From Mycolicibacterium cosmeticum (GTDB lineage Bacteria > Actinomycetota > Actinomycetes > Mycobacteriales > Mycobacteriaceae): 64,000 bases of DNA. The stretch lies in the NCBI GenBank assembly GCA_016197365.1, contig JACPVS010000026.1:118581-182580 (forward strand), given 5' to 3'. The position numbers and the translations under genes were made by a program. This document shows, in pieces, positions 27,150 through 34,573 of this stretch (positions are counted from its first letter, which is position 1; each line of letters opens with the position of its first letter). The notes under the pieces were generated by a model, which made no database searches, was not told the DNA's origin, and worked only from the letters and a program-made list of their open reading frames with translations.

Positions 27150-28340
27150 CTAGGTGGTGATGAGACGTCCGAGGTTGCCGCCCATGATCTTGGCCTGATC
27201 CTCCACCGCGAGGTGCTCGAGTGCGGTGATGTAGTGCGTCGGCTCGGCCAGGCCCTCGGGGTGCGGCCAGTCGGAGCCGTACAGCACCTGGTCCACGCCG
27301 ATCAGGTTGATCAGGTCGTCGATGCCCTCTTCGTAGAACGGGCTGACGTAGATGCGGTTCTTGATCTCTTCCATCGGGTTGCCCAGGAAGGCCTCGGGAG
27401 CCTTCTTGTAAACCTCGGCCATGGAGTCCAGTAGCGGGAACATCCACTTGGAGCCGGCCTCGACGATGCCGACCTTCAGCTTCGGGTGCCGGAACAGCGC
27501 ACCGTGGATAACCCACGAGGCCACGGCATCCTGGATGGGGCGCCACTCGTTGAGGATCGACATCGCGTTGGTCTGGAACGGCAGCATCTCCTGCGCGCCA
27601 CCGTCCCATTCGGAGGTGTAGCGCGAGTAACCGCTGTCGCTGGAGTGCATGCCGACGAAGACGTCGTGGTGCACGCAGCGCTCCCAGAACGGGTCGAACT
27701 CGGGCAGCGCGAAGGAGCGCGGGCCGCGGAAACCGGGCACCGGCGCGGGACGGATCAGGATGGCGCGGGCGCCACGCTTGACCGCCCACTCCAGCTCCTC
27801 GATCGCCTTGTCCAGGATCGGCAGGGTGATGACCGGGGTGGTGAAGATACGGCCCTGGTAGTTGAAGCCCCACACCTCGTGCAGCCACTCGTTGAGCGCG
27901 TGGACGATGACGTGGATGGCGACCGGGTCGTCGGCGAGCCGCTCTTCGATCAGGCTGGCCAGCGTCGGGAACATCAGCGAGCGGTCCAGGCCCAGCTCGT
28001 CCATCACCTTGAGGCGCGGCTCGGGCTCGAAGAACGCCGGGATGGCCTTCATCGGCTCACCGAACAGTTCGCGCTTGCTCTTGCCGTCCGGATTGCCGAA
28101 CTTGAAGTATTCCTCCCACGCGCCGGGCTTGGCGACCACCGAGAAGGTGGGGTTGGGGATGTAGTTGCTGATCTGGCCCTTGATGGCGATCTTGGTGCGG
28201 CCGTTGATCTCGACGTACTGGACGATGTCCTTGTACTCCTTGGGGAGGTACTTGGTCATCGCCTCGGGCGGCTCGTAGAGGTGGTTGTCCGCATCGAATA
28301 GCGGAAACGGAACGTCGACCCGATGCGACAGTTGACCCAT
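27150..28340 (-). CDS. Amidohydrolase-2 family TIM-barrel protein
   Basis: 396 residues. N-terminal FDADNHLYEPPEAM takes the place of the usual D-x-H-x-H-E metal motif, and GVDQVLYGSDWPHPEG carries the C-terminal Asp and His. The family (Pfam Amidohydro_2) includes decarboxylases, hydratases and C-C hydrolases, so the reaction is open. AAGGAG stands 6 nt before ATG 28340. First gene of a run continuing through ligase, P450, SDR and P450. Related to, but not identical with, the two amidohydrolases at the right end of the window. Confidence 0.88.
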   Translation of the reverse strand: MGQLSHRVDVPFPLFDADNHLYEPPEAMTKYLPKEYKDIVQYVEINGRTKIAIKGQISNYIPNPTFSVVAKPGAWEEYFKFGNPDGKSKRELFGEPMKAIPAFFEPEPRLKVMDELGLDRSLMFPTLASLIEERLADDPVAIHVIVHALNEWLHEVWGFNYQGRIFTTPVITLPILDKAIEELEWAVKRGARAILIRPAPVPGFRGPRSFALPEFDPFWERCVHHDVFVGMHSSDSGYSRYTSEWDGGAQEMLPFQTNAMSILNEWRPIQDAVASWVIHGALFRHPKLKVGIVEAGSKWMFPLLDSMAEVYKKAPEAFLGNPMEEIKNRIYVSPFYEEGIDDLINLIGVDQVLYGSDWPHPEGLAEPTHYITALEHLAVEDQAKIMGGNLGRLITT

Positions 28341-28361
28341 GAGATGCTCCTTTTCGGTTCT

Positions 28362-28395
28362 TGAGAATCATATTCTCATAAAATTGATGTCGCAA
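28362..28395 (-). promoter_or_regulatory. Promoter with perfect operator before the amidohydrolase
   Basis: On the reverse strand, -35 TTGCGA (28395-28390), 17 bp, -10 TATGAT (28372-28367). The perfect dyad TGAGAAT-cat-ATTCTCA (28362-28378) covers the -10 hexamer, the classic position for repression. It lies between the fadD stop (28401) and the amidohydrolase start, giving the downstream run its own promoter. Confidence 0.65.
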
Positions 28396-28400
28396 TGCCC

Positions 28401-29960
28401 TCAGGGGGCGTTGCCTGAGGACTCGCTCACAAGCTGACGGATCCGGAACTTCTGCACCTTGCCGCTGGCGGTCCGCGGATAGTCCTGGCCGTCGGGGACC
28501 TCGTGCAACTGCTCCGGCCATTTCTGCCGGGCCACGCCGGCCGCCGCGAAATGCTCCTTGACCTGGGTCAGCGTCGGCATCTCCGCGCCGCTGCGGATGC
28601 GCAGCACCGCAGCGACACATTCTCCGAGGCGGGCGTCGGGGGCCGCCACCACCGCCGCCTCGACGATCTGCGGCATGTTCAGCAACACCTCTTCGACCTC
28701 CAGGGCGCTGATGTTCTCCCCGCCCCGGATGATGAGGTCCGCCGTGCGATCGGTGATGGTGAGGTAGCCGTCCTCGTCGAGTACGCCGATGTCACCGGTG
28801 CGGTACCAGCCGTCGTCGTCGAAATGTTTCGCGGTCAGCGCGTCGTCGGTGTAGCCCAGGCACAGGTCGGGGCCCCTGCTGAAGATCTCCCCGTCCGGCG
28901 CGAGCCGGATCTCCACCCCCGGGCGGACGTTGCCGTCAGTGAACAGCCGCTTGTCCTCGGGTGCGGTGACACCCGATCCCGTGATGGACGGATGTTCGGT
29001 GCTGCCGTAGGAGCGATAGACGAACAGCCCCTGGTCGGCCAGTCGCCGGGTGACGGCAGCGGGCACGGTCGAGCCACCGAGGCCGACGGTGGTGAACTTC
29101 GCGAGGTGGCCCGAGTCGAATCGGGGGTGGTCCATCAGGCTGGTGACGAAGTACGGCGGCCCGCCGCCGATGGACAGGCCGTCGCGTTCGATCAGGTCCA
29201 GCACCTTCGCCGGATCCCAGACGTCGCACAGGTCGATCGGCGTCCCTTCCAGCACCGGGATGAGGAAGGCGCCGATCATGCCGATGAAGTGCCCGACCGG
29301 GGTCGCCGTGAGTTGCCGGCCCCGGTTGGGCGGGTAGTTGGCGAGCAGCTGCCGGGTCTCGAAGCCCAGCGTCTGATGGCTGTGGATGACGCCCTTCGGA
29401 TCCTTCGTGGTGCCGGAGGTGAAGGCGATGAGCGCCCGGGCGGCGGGGTCTGCGGCCAGGGTTCCGCTCATGGGCTGGTCTGCGAGCAACTCGTCGAAGC
29501 TCGACTGACCCACGAGGCCCACGACCGGGATGTCCGCGCACAGGTCGGGCTGGAAGGTCATCCGGCCGAACTGCTCGGTGGACAGGAAGACCTTTGGTTG
29601 GGCCGTCGCGATGATGTGCGTGAGTTCCTTGCGCCCATAGAAGTGGACGATGGGCACCGTCACCGCACCCAGGAACGCCGAGGCCCAGAACGCGACGGCG
29701 GCTTCCATCCAGTTCGGCAGTTGCAGCGCCACCACGTCACCGGGGCCGACGCCGCGCGCGTGCAGACCGGCGGCCAGCCTTCTGGCCTGCAGCTCGACCT
29801 CACCGAAGGTTCCCGAGTAGGGCCGGGTCTCGGAATGCACGTAGAAACCGGCATCCGGGCTGGCGGCCAAGCCGTCGGCCAACATCTGACCGAGGGTCTC
29901 CGGTCGCCACCACCCTTCCTCCACGTACCGTTTGGTCAGGTCAACGGGGATGACGCGCAC
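28401..29960 (-). CDS. Acyl-CoA ligase (FadD-type), second
   Basis: 519 residues. FTSGTTKDPKG (AMP-binding), YGSTEHP, GWYRTGDIGVLDEDGY, and PRTASGKVQKFRIR with the catalytic Lys. Similar to cyclohexane-carboxylate or medium-chain/steroid acid ligases in size. GTG 29960 is chosen because it lies 7 nt after TAGCAT and begins VRVIPVDLTKRYVEEGWW, a natural family N-terminus; the open frame upstream runs into the divergent enoyl-CoA hydratase gene. Divergent from that gene across a 58-bp shared promoter. Confidence 0.91.
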   Translation of the reverse strand: MRVIPVDLTKRYVEEGWWRPETLGQMLADGLAASPDAGFYVHSETRPYSGTFGEVELQARRLAAGLHARGVGPGDVVALQLPNWMEAAVAFWASAFLGAVTVPIVHFYGRKELTHIIATAQPKVFLSTEQFGRMTFQPDLCADIPVVGLVGQSSFDELLADQPMSGTLAADPAARALIAFTSGTTKDPKGVIHSHQTLGFETRQLLANYPPNRGRQLTATPVGHFIGMIGAFLIPVLEGTPIDLCDVWDPAKVLDLIERDGLSIGGGPPYFVTSLMDHPRFDSGHLAKFTTVGLGGSTVPAAVTRRLADQGLFVYRSYGSTEHPSITGSGVTAPEDKRLFTDGNVRPGVEIRLAPDGEIFSRGPDLCLGYTDDALTAKHFDDDGWYRTGDIGVLDEDGYLTITDRTADLIIRGGENISALEVEEVLLNMPQIVEAAVVAAPDARLGECVAAVLRIRSGAEMPTLTQVKEHFAAAGVARQKWPEQLHEVPDGQDYPRTASGKVQKFRIRQLVSESSGNAP

Positions 29961-29966
29961 CTTGGT

Positions 29967-30002
29967 GATGCTATTCTCACCTCGCGAGAATGCCAATATC
30001 GA
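29967..30002. promoter_or_regulatory. Overlapping divergent promoters with ATTCTC-N7-GAGAAT
   Basis: Toward fadD: -35 TTGGCA (29996-29991), 17 bp, -10 TAGCAT (29973-29968), leaderless GTG at 29960. Toward the hydratase: -35 TTCTCA (29974-29979), 17 bp, -10 TATCGA (29997-30002). The inverted repeat ATTCTC (29973-29978) / GAGAAT (29986-29991) fills the spacer of both, so one bound dimer would affect both genes. The half sites match the window-wide dyad but face outward. Confidence 0.55.
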
Positions 30003-30018
30003 ATTGGGAGAATGCTTG

Positions 30019-30735
30019 ATGGTCGACCTCGAGATCGAGGACGGATTGGCGGTCATCACCGTCGACCGGCCGCACGCGCGCAATGCCATCTCGTTGGACA
30101 CGATGAACGAATTGAGCACCGCGCTCGACGGTGCCGAGGGCGCCCGCGCCCTGGTCATCACCGGCGGCGGTGACAAAGCGTTCGTCTCGGGTGGCGATCT
30201 CAAGGAACTGGCCGCGTTGCGCACCGAACTGGAGGCCGCCGAGATGGCCTGGCGGATGCGCACCATCTGCGATCGCATCGCCGGCTTCCCCGGCCCGGTG
30301 CTGGCCGCCCTCAACGGGCACGCCCTCGGCGGTGGCGCCGAGTTCGCCGTTGCTGCCGACATCCGCATCGCCGCCGACGACATCAAGATCGGCTTCAACC
30401 AGGTCTCGTTGGAGATCATGCCGGCGTGGGGTGGAGCCGAGCGCCTCGGCGCATTGGTCGGCCGCAGCCGCGCCCTCTTACTTGCCGGCACGGGCCGGGT
30501 GCTCGGCGCCGCCGAGGCTCAGCGGCTGGGCCTGCTCGACGAAGTGGTGCCGCGCGCGGAGTTCGCCGAGCACTGGCGCACGACCGCGCACCTGCTGGCC
30601 CGCCAGCCGGGCGCGTCGATCAAGCGCGTCATCAACGGGACCACGACCACCGATGCGGTGTCCGCATTCGCGAAGCTGTGGGTGTCCGACGAACACTGGG
30701 CCGCCGCCGACAAGGTGCTGAACAAGAGCAAGTAG
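30019..30735 (+). CDS. Enoyl-CoA hydratase/isomerase family protein
   Basis: Crotonase-fold enzyme, 238 residues. Oxyanion-hole segments AFVSGGDLKEL and NGHALGGGAEFAVAADIRIA are present; the second catalytic position lies in EIMPAWGGAERL. Likely hydrates or isomerises an enoyl-CoA in beta-oxidation. GGGAG is 8 nt before ATG 30019. Somewhat shorter than typical EchA proteins (about 260). Shares its promoter with the divergent ligase. Confidence 0.9.
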   Translation: MVDLEIEDGLAVITVDRPHARNAISLDTMNELSTALDGAEGARALVITGGGDKAFVSGGDLKELAALRTELEAAEMAWRMRTICDRIAGFPGPVLAALNGHALGGGAEFAVAADIRIAADDIKIGFNQVSLEIMPAWGGAERLGALVGRSRALLLAGTGRVLGAAEAQRLGLLDEVVPRAEFAEHWRTTAHLLARQPGASIKRVINGTTTTDAVSAFAKLWVSDEHWAAADKVLNKSK

Positions 30736-30736
30736 T

Positions 30737-30762
30737 CCGGGTGGGCTCAGCCCAGTTCCCGG
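30737..30762. terminator. Compact hairpin between convergent genes
   Basis: CCGGG / CCCGG enclose an inner TGGGCT-C-AGCCCA stem just after the enoyl-CoA hydratase stop and overlapping the stop codon of the VOC gene. No T-run, as is common for mycobacterial terminators. It could end both transcripts. Confidence 0.4.
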
Positions 30763-31262
30763 ATCGGATCGGTGCCGTCCCAGCCCTCAGCGGCCTGGCG
30801 CACGAACGTAGCCATCCCCGCCGACGCCTCCGTCAGCTCCATGATCTCCATGATGGCCGCCCCGGTGGGCGGTTCGGCGTAGGCGAACCGCACTCCCCCG
30901 TCCTCCCCACCGGACCACACCACCGGCCAGCCCGCGCGTTCGATGTCCGCCATCGTGGCGTCGAAATCCTCGGTCCAATAGGCCAATTGGTGAAATCCCC
31001 CGGCCGGCCCGCGCGCGGCCAGGAATTCGGTGAACACGCTGGGGGTGTCGTCGTGCTGGGTGATCAGTTCGATCTGCAGGTCGCCGCTGTTGGCCAGCGC
31101 CAGTGACAGCGTCACCTCACAGGGCGCACCGCGGTAGGTGACCCGCTGCGGCAAGCCACGGATGACGAACCACGGCCCGACACCGAGACGTACCCAATCT
31201 GCCAGTGCCGCATCGAGATCGGGTACCACGTAGCCGATCTGGCGGATATGTCCGGGAAGCAC
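30747..31262 (-). CDS. VOC (glyoxalase/dioxygenase fold) family protein
   Basis: 171 residues, two beta-alpha-beta-beta-beta modules: HIRQIGYVVPDLDAALADWV and GFHQLAYWTEDFDATMADI, each starting with a possible metal-ligand His, plus acidic ligands in LQIELITQHDD and AAIMEIMEL. Could be an epimerase, lyase or dioxygenase; substrate unknown. GTG 31262 lies 6 nt after a TAGGCT hexamer, so probably leaderless. Divergent from the membrane-protein operon at 31369. Confidence 0.82.
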   Translation of the reverse strand: MLPGHIRQIGYVVPDLDAALADWVRLGVGPWFVIRGLPQRVTYRGAPCEVTLSLALANSGDLQIELITQHDDTPSVFTEFLAARGPAGGFHQLAYWTEDFDATMADIERAGWPVVWSGGEDGGVRFAYAEPPTGAAIMEIMELTEASAGMATFVRQAAEGWDGTDPIRELG

Positions 31263-31303
31263 GGCGCCAGCCTAGCCGCGGCCGGCGCATGCTTGAGGCG
31301 AAA

Positions 31304-31347
31304 TAGCCGATCGGCTACTGTGGGTGATCTGGATAGCCGAACGGCTA
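31304..31347 (+). promoter_or_regulatory. Twin palindromic operators TAGCCG-N2-CGGCTA
   Basis: TAGCCGATCGGCTA (31304-31317, fully palindromic) and TAGCCGAACGGCTA (31334-31347) have centres 30 bp apart, about three helical turns, so both face the same side of the DNA. The second overlaps a TATCAG -10-like hexamer (31345-31350) for the membrane operon. Typical of a TetR-type repressor; the TetR gene at the end of this operon (33748-34413) is the nearest candidate. Confidence 0.6.
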
Positions 31348-31368
31348 TCAGCATGAAGGCGGGTGTCG

Positions 31369-32073
31369 ATGAATACCAGAGGCCAGCGCATCCTGTTGTG
31401 GACGGCACCGCCGGCGGTCGCGCTGTTGGTGCTCGCCTACTTCCTGTTCCCGCCCTTCTCCCCACCGCTGTCGCCGACGCTGACCCCCGAGGAGGTGGCA
31501 GCGTTCTTCCGCGACCACAACACCGGCATCCTCGGCGTGGTGATCCTGTGCAATCTGATTGCTGGGTCCCTGGTCCCGCTGTTCGCCGTCACCGCCGTAC
31601 AGATTTCCCGCACCGGCACGTCGAGCAGCGTGTTCACCTACGCGTACGTCATCTGCGTCGGCGTCGGCACGACGGCGTTCATCCTCGCCGACTACTGCTG
31701 GGGGGTGGCGGCGTTCCGGCCCGACCGTGACCCGCAGCTCATCAGCCTGCTCAACGACATGGCCTGGTTCTTCTTCATCGCACCGGTCGGCGCGATCGTC
31801 GTACAGAACCTCTGCTTTGCCCTCAGCGTCTACCTGGACGCCCGGCCCGACCCGATCTTTCCGCGCTGGGTCGCCCACTTCAACATCGCCATCGCCGCCC
31901 TGCTGATCCCGAGCGCCTTCTCGATCCTGCACACGACGGGCCCGCTCGCCTGGGACGGTGCCCTGTCATTCACGTTGCGGCTCCTCGTGTTTGCGAGCTA
32001 CCTCGTGGTGATGTTCCTGGTACTGCTGCGCACCGTGGCGCGCCAGGGCAGCGAACAGGCGGTGCTGGCATGA
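31369..32073 (+). CDS. Multi-spanning membrane protein of unknown function
   Basis: 234 residues, about six transmembrane helices, with an extracytoplasmic segment after helix 1 (PLSPTLTPEEVAAFFRDHNTG). The overall plan matches the following gene, so the two are probably distant paralogues. AAGG lies 9 nt before ATG 31369; GTG 31363 is an alternative. First gene of a tightly overlapping operon that ends with NorE/NorF-like proteins. Not recognised as a known family from sequence alone. Confidence 0.8.
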   Translation: MNTRGQRILLWTAPPAVALLVLAYFLFPPFSPPLSPTLTPEEVAAFFRDHNTGILGVVILCNLIAGSLVPLFAVTAVQISRTGTSSSVFTYAYVICVGVGTTAFILADYCWGVAAFRPDRDPQLISLLNDMAWFFFIAPVGAIVVQNLCFALSVYLDARPDPIFPRWVAHFNIAIAALLIPSAFSILHTTGPLAWDGALSFTLRLLVFASYLVVMFLVLLRTVARQGSEQAVLA

Positions 32074-32861
32074 GCGAGGCTTGCCGAGCGAATCAACGAT
32101 CCACGGGCGCACAAACCCGCCGCCCCAACCGCAAGCGGGACCAGTGGATCGCGTTCTGGACCGTGCCCGTGTTCTTCAACCTGTTCGGGATCGTCTTCGT
32201 CCCGCTGAGCTGGATGATGCCGCCGCGCTCACCGAGCAGCACCGAACCCCAAATCGTCGAGTTCATGCAGTCGCACCATCTGCTCATCGCGTGCGCGATT
32301 CTGACGCTCTCGTTCGGGCTGGCGCCCCTGTCGAACGCGGTATACCTCACCCAGATCAAACGGATGTCGGTCAGCCCGGCGTTTCGCTACGGGGTCATGA
32401 TCGGCTCCATGACCGGCGCGATGGTCGGCATGCTGTTCCCGATGTTCTGCTTCGGCCTCGGCGCCTTTCGGTCCGGATACGACCCGTCGACGCTGGCGAT
32501 GCTCTACGACTTCGGCTACCTGGCCTACATCGGCTCGCTGGGATGCTTCTGCGTCATGTGGATGTGCTTCGGGCTGGCCATCCTGCTCGACACGAACAAC
32601 ATCCTGCCGAAATGGCTTGGCTACTACACCATCTGGCAGTACGTCACCGAGCTGATGGCGGCGCCGGTGTGGATCGCCAAGTCCGGTCCGTTCGCGTGGA
32701 ACGGCCTGTTGACGTTCTGGTTCGCCATGGTGCTCTACGTGTCATGGCAGATCATCGTCTACGTCTGCATCTACCGGGCCATCAAGAACCAACCCGACGA
32801 TGAACTCGAAAACGCCTGGCTGGAAACGTCGTCACCGGCACCGGAGAAGGCGCACGCATGA
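32070..32861 (+). CDS. Multi-spanning membrane protein of unknown function, second
   Basis: 263 residues, about six to seven helices; cytoplasmic N-terminus rich in Arg and Lys. The segment SSTEPQIVEFMQSHHLLIACAIL matches in position the FFRDHNTG region of the previous protein. It starts in a 4-bp overlap (ATGA) with the upstream stop and its own stop overlaps the next start. Together with its neighbour it may be a partner of the oxidase-type subunits, but no haem-ligand pattern is obvious. Confidence 0.8.
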   Translation: MSEACRANQRSTGAQTRRPNRKRDQWIAFWTVPVFFNLFGIVFVPLSWMMPPRSPSSTEPQIVEFMQSHHLLIACAILTLSFGLAPLSNAVYLTQIKRMSVSPAFRYGVMIGSMTGAMVGMLFPMFCFGLGAFRSGYDPSTLAMLYDFGYLAYIGSLGCFCVMWMCFGLAILLDTNNILPKWLGYYTIWQYVTELMAAPVWIAKSGPFAWNGLLTFWFAMVLYVSWQIIVYVCIYRAIKNQPDDELENAWLETSSPAPEKAHA

Positions 32862-33457
32862 CGGAGCTCGCCGAGGGAACGACCGAAACCCAGCGAAACA
32901 CCAAGGCACGCAACCACGTTCCGGGCGAGCCCAGCATGTGGTTCTTCGTCATCGGCGACCTGTTCATCTTCGGCGTCTACTTCGTCGCCTACATGTACTA
33001 CCGCGGCCAGGACCCTGCGCTGTTCCTGCAGGGCCAGGCACGGCTGAACGTCGACATCGGTGCGATCAACACCGTGATGCTCTTGACCAGTTCACTTTTC
33101 GTCGCGCTGGGCACCACGGCGGCTCGCGGCGGCAAGGCTGCCGACGCGATACGACTGTTCGGCGTCGCGTTCGCCTTCGGTGCGGCGTTCCCGCTGTTGA
33201 AGCTCTTCGAATACATCCCCGAGATCACGGCCGGCCTGACGCCCGGAACCAGCCTGTTCTTCATGTACTACTACCTGATGACCGGGTTGCACCTGTGTCA
33301 CGTCCTGCTCGGTCTGGTGATCCTCGCCTTCGTGATTCGCGACCTGCGTGGCCCGCACGCGCCGAAGATCGCGTTCGTGGAGACCGGCGCCACCTACTGG
33401 CACATGGTCGACGTGCTGTGGCTGATCCTGTTCGCATTGCTCTACCTGATGAGGTGA
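32858..33457 (+). CDS. Haem-copper oxidase subunit III family protein (NorE/CtaE-like)
   Basis: 199 residues, five transmembrane helices. Family landmarks: MWFFVIGDLFIFGVYFVAYM, LFFMYYYLMTGLHLCHVLLG and YWHMVDVLWLILFALLYL. Such proteins accompany cytochrome or nitric oxide reductases, but no subunit I or II gene is present here, so it may serve another membrane enzyme. Its start overlaps the upstream gene by 4 bp. Confidence 0.88.
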   Translation: MTELAEGTTETQRNTKARNHVPGEPSMWFFVIGDLFIFGVYFVAYMYYRGQDPALFLQGQARLNVDIGAINTVMLLTSSLFVALGTTAARGGKAADAIRLFGVAFAFGAAFPLLKLFEYIPEITAGLTPGTSLFFMYYYLMTGLHLCHVLLGLVILAFVIRDLRGPHAPKIAFVETGATYWHMVDVLWLILFALLYLMR

Positions 33458-33463
33458 TGACCG

Positions 33464-33742
33464 GTGACGTCCTACCTTCGCAACCCGCTGACCGCCGTCT
33501 GGGCGCTGCTCACGACGGTCACCGTGGTGTCGTGGTTGACGGCCCGTGACGGCGGTGCGGCGCATCAGCTCAACGTCGCGGTCACCGTCACCGTCCTGGC
33601 GCTCGCCGCGGTGAAGACCTTTCTGGTCATCTGGCATTTCATGGAGGTGCGCCAGGCACCCGTCTGGCTGCGGGCGACCACCGCCGGTTGGCTGATCGGC
33701 CTCTTCGCGTTGCTGCTGGGCTTCTACCTCACGGCCCGGTGA
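33464..33742 (+). CDS. Prokaryotic cytochrome oxidase subunit IV-like protein (NorF-like)
   Basis: 92 residues, three helices (VWALLTTVTVVSWLTAR, VTVTVLALAAVKTFLVIWHFMEVRQAP, TAGWLIGLFALLLGFYL). KTFLVIWHFME is the typical family core. GTG 33464, 6 bp after the subunit III-like gene, which matches the NorE-NorF order. Last gene of the operon; it ends 5 bp from the convergent TetR gene. Confidence 0.83.
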   Translation: MTSYLRNPLTAVWALLTTVTVVSWLTARDGGAAHQLNVAVTVTVLALAAVKTFLVIWHFMEVRQAPVWLRATTAGWLIGLFALLLGFYLTAR

Positions 33743-33747
33743 GGGCG

Positions 33748-34413
33748 CTACTGCGCGGCGGGCACCACTTCCGGGATGCCGTCCTCGATGCGCAGCAACT
33801 GTCCGTCGGGCAAAGGGATCTCCAGCGGCCGTAGCGGGCCCTCCAGCTCGTGCAGCCAGAGCTCCACCATCTTCAGGGTCTCCTCATGACCAGTGGACAT
33901 GCCGAGCACCTGCTCCACCACCAGCACCCGGGACAGGCTGGTGGCGAACACCGTCCACACCACCGGCGGCACCTCGGAGGTGTCCACCCCGTAACGATCG
34001 AGGGCGGTGGAGATCGCGGCCACCTGGTCTTCGCGATATCTCTCGGCGAACGTGCGGATCTCGGCGCGCAGCACCTTGCGATGGTTTGCCAGTCCCATGA
34101 ATTCCATCGTCAGTCTCGTCGCCGTCGGGTCCATGCCGAACAACCACAGCGCCCACAGTGGCTGCTCCGTCTGCAGCGCGGCGGCGTGCACCGCGAGACC
34201 CTGTTCGGCGATCCGGCGGAAGACCGCGAGGAACAGGTCATCCATGGTGCGGAAGTAGTAGTGCACCAGCTGCGGCTTGAGACCGGCCTTCTCGGCGACA
34301 CGGCGGGAGGTGACGGCGGCATAGCCCTCTTCGAGCATCAACCCCTCGGCGGCATCGAGCAGGACACCGCGATTCTTCGCATCCGGTGCCCCGATCCTGC
34401 GCGACGTCGTCAT
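33748..34413 (-). CDS. TetR-family transcriptional regulator
   Basis: 221 residues. N-terminal helix-turn-helix in AEGLMLEEGYAAVTSRRVAEKAGLKPQLVHYYFRTMDDL (about residues 22-60), followed by an all-helical ligand domain. Divergent from the P450 at 34574 across 160 bp and convergent with the NorE/NorF-like operon. Likely controls one or both; the twin TAGCCG palindromes upstream of that operon are candidate sites. Confidence 0.88.
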   Translation of the reverse strand: MTTSRRIGAPDAKNRGVLLDAAEGLMLEEGYAAVTSRRVAEKAGLKPQLVHYYFRTMDDLFLAVFRRIAEQGLAVHAAALQTEQPLWALWLFGMDPTATRLTMEFMGLANHRKVLRAEIRTFAERYREDQVAAISTALDRYGVDTSEVPPVVWTVFATSLSRVLVVEQVLGMSTGHEETLKMVELWLHELEGPLRPLEIPLPDGQLLRIEDGIPEVVPAAQ

Positions 34414-34573
34414 GCTCTCCCCAGTCTTTGCTCAGCGTGCACCGATCGTAGTCACCGGCGGCCTTGTGATCTTGACCACGACTCTATCGCCATGCTAAGC
34501 AGGTGCACAGCATTTTGAGCAGCAATGACTTTGGACGGATTCACCGTTCCCTCAGCCCAGGGAGAACTTTTCG

